A stretch of DNA of 64,000 nucleotides, taken from positions 20,340 to 84,339 of the forward strand of contig CACYRP010000004.1 of NCBI GenBank assembly GCA_902776765.1. Reading direction: 5' to 3'. Below the pieces are notes generated by a model. That model was not told the origin of the DNA. It searched no databases and was given only the letters and a program-made list of their open reading frames with translations. This DNA is from Fibrobacter succinogenes (GTDB lineage Bacteria > Fibrobacterota > Fibrobacteria > Fibrobacterales > Fibrobacteraceae). Shown here piece after piece: positions 53,553 to 60,800 of the stretch (the stretch's first letter is position 1; each line of letters opens with the position of its first letter). A program made the position numbers and the translations under genes.

Positions 53553-55091
53553 TCACTCCTCTCCGCCGTCCATTTCAATCTTTAACTCTTTGAGCTTTCT
53601 CCAAAGAGTTGCGCGGCTGATGCCGAGCTTCTTGCACACTTCGGTCTTGTTCCCTTTGCAAATGCTCAGCGCATGCAGAATGTGTCTGCGTTCCATTTCG
53701 TCGAGCGAAAGAATTTCTTCGTCTGCCTCTGGATTGTGCGTCAAGTACTTGGTCGGGTTATGCGTCAAAAGCCCTGCGCTATCGGATTTGCCTGTAACCG
53801 GGGCAAAGTGAATTGGCTTTATTGGCGACTCTATTTCTTCGTCGTCTTCGCGAACAATATCTTCTTGCGCAAATTCTTCATTCACAGCTTTTCCATCATT
53901 GTCTTTGATGTGCGGGATGGCGACCGTCTTTTCGCGTGCTTCTACTTGCACATATTCCGGCAAATCTTCAAGCTTGATGATTCCGCCTTCCGAAAGCACA
54001 ATCGCGTGTTCCATGATGTTTTCAAGTTCACGGATATTGCCGGGGTAGGGGTATTTCGTCAAAGCGTAAAGTGCCGCCGGTTCAAGGTCGTGAATTTCTT
54101 TGCCTTGCGCTTCCTTGTTCTTTAGAATAAAGTAACGTATTAAATTCGGAATGACAGGCTTTCGATCTCTGAGCGGCGGGAGTTGCAAATGGAATGTGTT
54201 CAGGCGGTAGTAGAGGTCTTCGCGGAAACGCCCTTCGTGCATGGCCTGCTGCAAATCGCGGTTTGTTGCTGCGATAATGCGAATGTCCAAATAGCGAGCC
54301 TCTGTTTCGCCCACGCGCCTAATCTCGTGACTTTGTAAGAAACGCAAAAGTTTAACTTGTGTGGCTGGCGACAGTTCGCCGACTTCATCGAGGAAAAGTG
54401 TACCGCCGTTTGCAGATTCGAACAAGCCTTTCTTGTCTGCGGTAGAACCGGTGTAAGAACCTTTCTTGCTACCGAAAAGTTCGCTTTCGACGAGGTTCTC
54501 GGGGATAGCTCCGCAGTTGACTGGCACAAACGGTTCGTTAGCGCGCTTGCTGTAGCGGTGTACGACGTTCGCCAAAAATTCCTTGCCCGAACCGGATTCG
54601 CCAGTTATGAGCAAGGTACTGTTGGTTGGTGCGACCTTGTAGACGGTTTTTAAAATCTTGCGCATCTCGGGAGTGTCGCCGAGAAGGCTGTCCAACACTT
54701 GCGATTCCATCAGCTGCGTGTTGGACTTGTTTTGCTGTTGCGCCTGGATTTTGTTGGCTGTGTTTTCAAGAAGCGATAACGTGACCGGCTTCTTCAAAAA
54801 GCTTGTTGCACCGCGTGTAATGGCACTTGCGGCCCCCTGCCAGTTGCGGTCGTCGCACAGCACGAAAATTTCGATACCAGGCTGGCGTTCCTTGAGGTAG
54901 CTGATCAAATCCATATTGTCGAGCATTAAAAAAGGGACCTCGATAAACGCAAGGTCTATCGACGTCTTTTTTATAAGCGGCATCAGAGTCTTTTCGTCGG
55001 AGCAGACCAAGAGGTTCGTTCCGGCGATGGACCAGTTCCGCTGTAGCTCCTCGACAAATTTCCGATCAAAATCAGCGATCAGGATATTCAT
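53553..55091 (-). CDS. NtrC-type sigma-54 activator with Asp-less receiver domain
   Basis: The product has 512 residues from ATG 55091 (an adjacent ATG at 55094 is equivalent). The receiver-like domain (1-115) keeps acidic residues near 7-9 (IADFD) and Lys in SFLKKP, but the phospho-acceptor position reads FIEVPF, with Glu at about 51. The AAA+ domain has Walker A TGESGSGKE, Walker B GGTLFLDEVGEL and a GAFTGA loop variant GSYTGS. DLYYRLNTFHLQLPPLRDR is canonical. A Fis-type helix-turn-helix closes the protein (NKTEVCKKLGISRATLWRKL). It should drive RpoN promoters, perhaps without phosphorylation. It is the last gene after the kinase and receiver. Confidence 0.92.
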   Translation of the reverse strand: MNILIADFDRKFVEELQRNWSIAGTNLLVCSDEKTLMPLIKKTSIDLAFIEVPFLMLDNMDLISYLKERQPGIEIFVLCDDRNWQGAASAITRGATSFLKKPVTLSLLENTANKIQAQQQNKSNTQLMESQVLDSLLGDTPEMRKILKTVYKVAPTNSTLLITGESGSGKEFLANVVHRYSKRANEPFVPVNCGAIPENLVESELFGSKKGSYTGSTADKKGLFESANGGTLFLDEVGELSPATQVKLLRFLQSHEIRRVGETEARYLDIRIIAATNRDLQQAMHEGRFREDLYYRLNTFHLQLPPLRDRKPVIPNLIRYFILKNKEAQGKEIHDLEPAALYALTKYPYPGNIRELENIMEHAIVLSEGGIIKLEDLPEYVQVEAREKTVAIPHIKDNDGKAVNEEFAQEDIVREDDEEIESPIKPIHFAPVTGKSDSAGLLTHNPTKYLTHNPEADEEILSLDEMERRHILHALSICKGNKTEVCKKLGISRATLWRKLKELKIEMDGGEE

Positions 55092-55102
55092 CATTTACGC
55101 TA

Positions 55103-55477
55103 TTACGAATGTGCTTTGATTATCTCGTCAACTTTGTTGCGGAGCAACTGGAGATCCAGTGGCTTGCTGAAAATTGCGGCTACATCGAAGTGCTGAGCCG
55201 TTGCAAGGTAGTCTTCGGCAGAAGTACGTCCACCACCGCTGATGGCGATTGTACGGTCGCTCATGCCCATGCGGCGAAGGTCAAGGACAACTTCAAAGCC
55301 ATCACCTTCCGGCATGATAATATCGGTGATAATCACATCGTACGTATTCTTTTGATAAAGCGACTTTGCCTTCTTACCGTTGCAAGCAGTATCGACAGTG
55401 TAACCTTTTAATTCCAGGGCAGACTTCAACATGAGGTTGAGCTGAGCATCATCGTCAATGATGAGTATTGTAGACAT
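55103..55477 (-). CDS. Stand-alone receiver (CheY-like) response regulator
   Basis: The product has 124 residues from ATG 55477, overlapping the kinase stop by 1 nt (TAATG) with GGAGG 4 nt upstream. The acidic pocket IIDDDAQ, phospho-acceptor Asp52 in VIITDIIMPEGDG, ISGGGR and Lys in FSKPLDL are all present. No output domain. It should take phosphate from the kinase encoded just before it. It is followed 11 nt later by the NtrC-type gene whose own receiver lacks the Asp, so it may be the real phosphorylation site of the circuit. Confidence 0.92.
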   Translation of the reverse strand: MSTILIIDDDAQLNLMLKSALELKGYTVDTACNGKKAKSLYQKNTYDVIITDIIMPEGDGFEVVLDLRRMGMSDRTIAISGGGRTSAEDYLATAQHFDVAAIFSKPLDLQLLRNKVDEIIKAHS

Positions 55478-57855
55478 TAAGCCTCCATTTTCTCGTTTCT
55501 TATAGACCAATATAGATTAAAAATAGTTCCTTCGCCCAAGGTTGTTTGTACTGTATAGCCTGCATTGCCTTCTTTTAGCAGTCTTAAGGCCGAAGACAAG
55601 CCCAAGCCGAGGCCTTCACCCGGCGCCTTGGTCGTAAAGAACGGTGAAAAGATGCGTTCGAGGGTCGCGGTATCCATGCCGGTGCCTGTATCCTCGACGG
55701 TAATTTTCGCATAAGTACCCGCGTCAATCTGCGGTGCATACGGCGTAATAAGCGGTTCCGAGAGTACTTCGCGCTTTAATGCAATTGTAAGCGTTCCACC
55801 ATTTTCTTTCATGGCAAAGATGGCGTTGTTTGCAAGGTTGCTGATAATGCGATCGAGAGCCGATACGTTTCCAACAATGCGGATATCCTTGTCGATATTG
55901 TCGGCCTTTACCTTTACGTTTGGCGGGAGCGTAATCCAGAGCTTCTTCACCACGTCTTCGATAATCATGTATGGCGCAAATTCCGTGAGCTTGTCCTTTT
56001 CCGAAGTTTTTCCGCGAATGGTGTTCAAGAGCTCTTCGAGGGATTCCTTGCCTCGTGTTGCCGCCTTTCTCGCTTCCTGGATGAACAAGTATGCTTGGTT
56101 GTCTTTATCAAGCACTTCAAGTGCGAGGTCGCAGAATCCGATCTGCGAGCCCAGGATGTTGTTGTAGTCGTGTGCAAAGCCTCCGCAAATTGTTCCCAAT
56201 TCTTCGAGTCTCGAATGGATGTGCTTTTGTTCTTGCAACATGTCGCGTTCTTTTTCGAGGCGCTTTTCATTGGTGATGTCAATTTTGATGCCGATGATTT
56301 TATACGGCTTGCGCGGAGCGATAATTGGGATAAACATGTTTTCGAAAATCATGATATCCTTGGCCTCTCCTTTGCGGACTGCCATGTTGTATTCATCTTG
56401 CTTCAAAATTTCGACAGAGTCTTCTTCTTCTTCCAAGTTGCTTGTTGATTTTTTAATTCGTTCGTAAGAAATAAAACTTTGCGGTTCGCCTTCGTTTCGG
56501 GCCAAGAGTTCTTCGGGCAGAATCTTGTTGTCCGGTTCCGAAGTCTGTAACAAGTTCCCGCGACTCTTGATGTCGGTCTGGTTTTGCGTCATGAATACGC
56601 CCTGCTCGTTTTTGGACCAAAAACGGAATGGGAGCGTACTGATAAGCGTATCCAAGAAGTATTTACTTTCGTCGACTTTCTTTTTCCAGATGTTCAAACG
56701 TTCCTGGTAGCGAATCTGGTCGAGTTGGTATTCCTTGAACTGCTCGTCGCGGTTCTTGATAATTTGCTGATAATGCAGCGTGTTCGAAACATCGCTGAAA
56801 AAGGCTACGTTGTAGTTGGTGGTCAACGATTGGCGAATTTCAAAAATTGAAACGTTAAAAATATGGTCTTCATTATCAATCTTGACTCTTATTTTGTTAT
56901 AAGTTGATTCGCGTGAAGAGTCTGTGATTTGCGGAAAGATTGAAGAAATTTTTTTGTTGTGGAGCGCTTCTTGCGTAGTGTGCAAAATGCTTAGCGCTGC
57001 CGGATTTGCAAGTTGAATTTCACCTTTGTAATTGTAGTACAAAAGTCCGTCTACCATCTTTTCTCTTAATTTGTCTAAAAACCAAGAGGCGCTTTTATTT
57101 TTAAATGAAACTGATGTGAAGTATTGGCCCGAAAGTATGGCTATGAATACTGAGATGAATTGCGACCATTTGAGGAATTGATCGTATTTATTGAAATTTG
57201 TAGAAATGGGGATGACAAAATCGAAGAGAGCCGCTAGCGTTACAAAGAATACGAACGAGACCAACATGTAAATGCTGACCTGATGGGGTAGCGTCGTATC
57301 GCTGGATTGCACGATATTGCGAAGAAGAATATAAGCTGTGATAATGAGATTAGGAAGGACAAATATGCAGAATAACAACGAGTAAAAGCTGAATATGGGT
57401 CTTTCGGCAAAAGGCCTGTAGCTAAATAAATTTAGCTTAGGAATGAAAGAGGGCTCGTTGATAAAAAGATAAGTTGAAATCACAACAGTCACAGCTCCGA
57501 TAATATTCATGAGCTTCCAACAGTTCTTTCTTTTTATTTTCAAGCTGATTTCTGCGGTGTGCTGAACGGCATTGCCCAACTGAGTCCAGCCCAAAGCTGC
57601 TGCTCCGAAAATGAGTTGCCTAGCCGTGTAGGCTTTTGTTCCTGCGATAAAGTTATCGCCACTAAAGAAAACATCGCCAATCAAGTTGCTCGCGTGCCAG
57701 AATATACTGATAATCACCAGCTGGTGAATAGAACGCGGGAGCTGCTTGATTGACGTTTTTTGTCCAAGCATGATGGGAAAATAGCATACGACGATTAACG
57801 CTATAACGGAAAGCGCGATTACGTAAGGTGAGTTTGTAAATAGACTCTCTTGCAT
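55477..57855 (-). CDS. Membrane histidine kinase with PAS region
   Basis: The product has 792 residues. The N-terminal 250 residues have about seven or eight membrane helices (YVIALSVIALIVVCYFPIML; LNLFSYRPFAERPIFSFYSL; YMLVSFVFFVTLAALF). Then come two PAS-like regions (LREKMVDGLLYYNYKGEIQL; SKYFLDTLISTLPFRFWSKN), a helical linker, and the HisKA part with His in LGTICGGFAHDYNNILG. The HATPase domain shows NLANNAIFAM, EDTGTGMD and GEGLGLGLS. The ATG at 57855 is preceded by GGGAAAA. It starts 24 nt after the cellulase gene with no terminator between. The input signal is unknown. Confidence 0.92.
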   Translation of the reverse strand: MQESLFTNSPYVIALSVIALIVVCYFPIMLGQKTSIKQLPRSIHQLVIISIFWHASNLIGDVFFSGDNFIAGTKAYTARQLIFGAAALGWTQLGNAVQHTAEISLKIKRKNCWKLMNIIGAVTVVISTYLFINEPSFIPKLNLFSYRPFAERPIFSFYSLLFCIFVLPNLIITAYILLRNIVQSSDTTLPHQVSIYMLVSFVFFVTLAALFDFVIPISTNFNKYDQFLKWSQFISVFIAILSGQYFTSVSFKNKSASWFLDKLREKMVDGLLYYNYKGEIQLANPAALSILHTTQEALHNKKISSIFPQITDSSRESTYNKIRVKIDNEDHIFNVSIFEIRQSLTTNYNVAFFSDVSNTLHYQQIIKNRDEQFKEYQLDQIRYQERLNIWKKKVDESKYFLDTLISTLPFRFWSKNEQGVFMTQNQTDIKSRGNLLQTSEPDNKILPEELLARNEGEPQSFISYERIKKSTSNLEEEEDSVEILKQDEYNMAVRKGEAKDIMIFENMFIPIIAPRKPYKIIGIKIDITNEKRLEKERDMLQEQKHIHSRLEELGTICGGFAHDYNNILGSQIGFCDLALEVLDKDNQAYLFIQEARKAATRGKESLEELLNTIRGKTSEKDKLTEFAPYMIIEDVVKKLWITLPPNVKVKADNIDKDIRIVGNVSALDRIISNLANNAIFAMKENGGTLTIALKREVLSEPLITPYAPQIDAGTYAKITVEDTGTGMDTATLERIFSPFFTTKAPGEGLGLGLSSALRLLKEGNAGYTVQTTLGEGTIFNLYWSIRNEKMEA

Positions 57856-57879
57856 ATTTTCCCAATTGTTTGGACGGTT

Positions 57880-60800
57880 TTACTTTGTTCTCTTTATGCC
57901 GAATGTCTTTCTCTGCTCGAACGATGACTTTGACGAGAAGTTACTGATGATTTTTGCATTGCTTTTGACATCAGGATTGTTCATGTTTGGCGAGAATGTT
58001 GCTTCGATTTCGGCTTTGTAAATATACGCGCCTGTACCCACAGCTCTGTCATCCTTGGAGCGAATTCCCGACGGTCCCTTGTTAGCCCATTCGATGGCGA
58101 ATTCTACCAAGTTATTGGGCGAAAGGTATTGTTTCGGGTCTACATTGAAGGAGTTGTGGAATCGGTTGACAAAGTTGCCTAGATTCGAATATATAGGAAT
58201 ATTGAACTTGACAAAGAGATTGCTCCAAGCACATTCTTCACCGTACGATGCTCCGCGAGGTACTGTGAGTTTCACGTCAAAGATGGCGCCTCCAATATCA
58301 GCAGAATCAATTCCTGCAAGTGTAATCTTGTCGTTTTGGATAAGATCGAACTTGTTCGTTGTCGGATTCTTGATATAGAAACGCATTGTCTCTCCGACGT
58401 TCACCTTCGTGCGGTTATTGGAATTGACGTCATTAACAATGTCGCGCAACTTGACATCGTATTTGATAGTCGGATTATTTTTACCGTTCACGAGAACCCA
58501 GGGCACATCCAATTCAGGATAGTTGCCATTTGCATCCTTGAAGGTACTTGTTATCATGGAACCCATTCGTACAAAGTCACCTTCCATTACATTACCCGTG
58601 AGATCACCCATGTAGATGAGCGTAATGCCAGCGTTTTTCTGCATAAAATTCCAGCTGGTGAATCCGTTGTTGAAAACATTGGTTTGCTTATCTGCGCGTT
58701 TGTGTCTGTAGAACTGCTGCATTTCATCAGCAAGAACTAGCGGTTCACTTGCGGTGATGCTCAAAATGTCGGCGTTTGCCGTTTGGTTGATTGATGCAGA
58801 AACGTAGACCGGCCCAACCTTATCTTCGGCGAGGACGCTGTTTGTTTCTGTGGCGGCGCCTGTTCCAAGGTATTGTGTTACAAGGCCTGCGTTCGTGAGG
58901 AATTTTCCACCTGGGAGAGAGCCTTCGTAATTGCCGCAGGTGTTACCGAACTGGAACGGCTTTTCAAGATCGATGGAGAGATTTTCTCCATTCAATACAA
59001 ATTTGCTCTTTTCGACCGTGAGCGTTTCGGGCTTGGCCATACCGAAGATGATTTCCAGCTTTTCTGGCGTATGCTTATTGTCGAGTGCCTTTTGGAATGT
59101 TACATCGATGTGGCTTGCAAAACCGTTTTGAGCCTTGTCGGTAATGACGGCGTATGTCATCGGAATTGGCAAAATCTTCAGGAGAATTTCAACTTTTTCT
59201 GGAGTGCAAAGGCCCGCTACTCCGTTGCCGTTCAAGTCCGTAATGGAGCCTATCGGGTCGAGTTGCCCCCACATGCCGGCGGTTATGAGAGATCCGTTGC
59301 CTGCATCAAAGGCGATTTCGAAGTCCCAAATGTTCTTGGTTTCGTTGTAGAGCTTGGCCGAGAGAACCGTGGGGATGGTTGCCTTTGTTGTTGCATCAGT
59401 GTTGTAAAGAATGAGCGGGAATTTTGTACCCGGAGCCGAAATCGGTTCGCTGAATTGCAGGTAAAGGTGGTCTGTCGTCGATGTATCCTGACGTTCGAGA
59501 ACTGTTGCAGAAAGCAGTGCCGGCGAAATGCCATCAGAATAGATATCTTCAACGGTCTTCTTGTTGCCTTGGATATTGCTTTCGAGCGTAATCTTTCCGG
59601 AGGCATCCGTCACGACTTCTTGCGGAACTGTGATTTCTACAATGAGTGATTTTCCGTTCAGCGACTTGACTTTATTTGAAACAATTGTTTCGTTTCCGTA
59701 GATGAACGAAATCGAGGAGAACGATTGATTTTCGATATATTCCGATGAAAGCGTGATATCCATAGCGTCAGGAATGTGGTCGCAGTTCAGGTCCACAATC
59801 TTTGCTACATCGATAATCGGCCAAGGCGGAAGATCTTCGATGGTGAGCTCGGCTATAGCCGGTGTATAGGCGTAATCAGCCGTGTTTGCATGCGTTGCTG
59901 AAATTGTCGTTTGCAAAGCTACGTCGGAACTGACGTAAATGGTTGTTACGCCATCGAAAAGCGTGACTGTCGTTACTGGAATCGTTGCTGTCGGATCGGT
60001 GTAGAAGCGAACGTTCGGATCGTCTGTTAACAGTTCTACGTTCAAATTCTTTTCATCGGTGATAACGTTAAGATTACTGTCGAGGAGAGAAATTTGGACT
60101 TCGACGAACTTATTCTTGTAGCCGGTAATTTTAGCCTTGTCGAATGCGAGATAACGTTTTTCGAGCGGCTTTGTAATACTGTCGATTTCGACGTTCGTGC
60201 GTACAACAGCGCAGGCGCAATCATACTTGTTTTCGGTCTTCTGGTTGGCATTTCTGTTGTGCCAGGTGACCCATTCTATATAGTTGTTGCCGTAGGCGAG
60301 TAGAGTGTCGGTAACGCCGAAGGAAATGGCGTCCGTACGCTTGGGATTTAGATATTCAAATGAATAGGGATCGCTGTTCTTTTCAACGGCATCGAGGAAT
60401 CCGTTAGGAGTAATCGTGCTTGTGGCCGAATAGGTTGTTACCGGATCCACTTTTTCGACGGAGTGAATTGGGCTTATGAACGGGCTTGAGAACGTTGTTT
60501 CGATTGAACGGTCAACTTGAGGGCCTTTATCCGGTGTGTAATCTGGAGCGTAGCCGTAAATGTATGTGCCGTGGTAGTATGCAGTGACGTATGCCGTCTT
60601 TCTGAAAGCCGCTTCGCCTACACCATCAATGATTTCTACGTACATGTTGGAGTTGGATTCTTCTTTATATAGCGGTCCACGCTTCAAATTGATACCTTCG
60701 GAGTATTCTGGGTCGTCAGCTGCGATATGGGGCCTAAATGACCAACTGCTGTCGATGCTTCCGTATGTGGGATTTATAATTAATTCAAAGAAGTAGCTAC

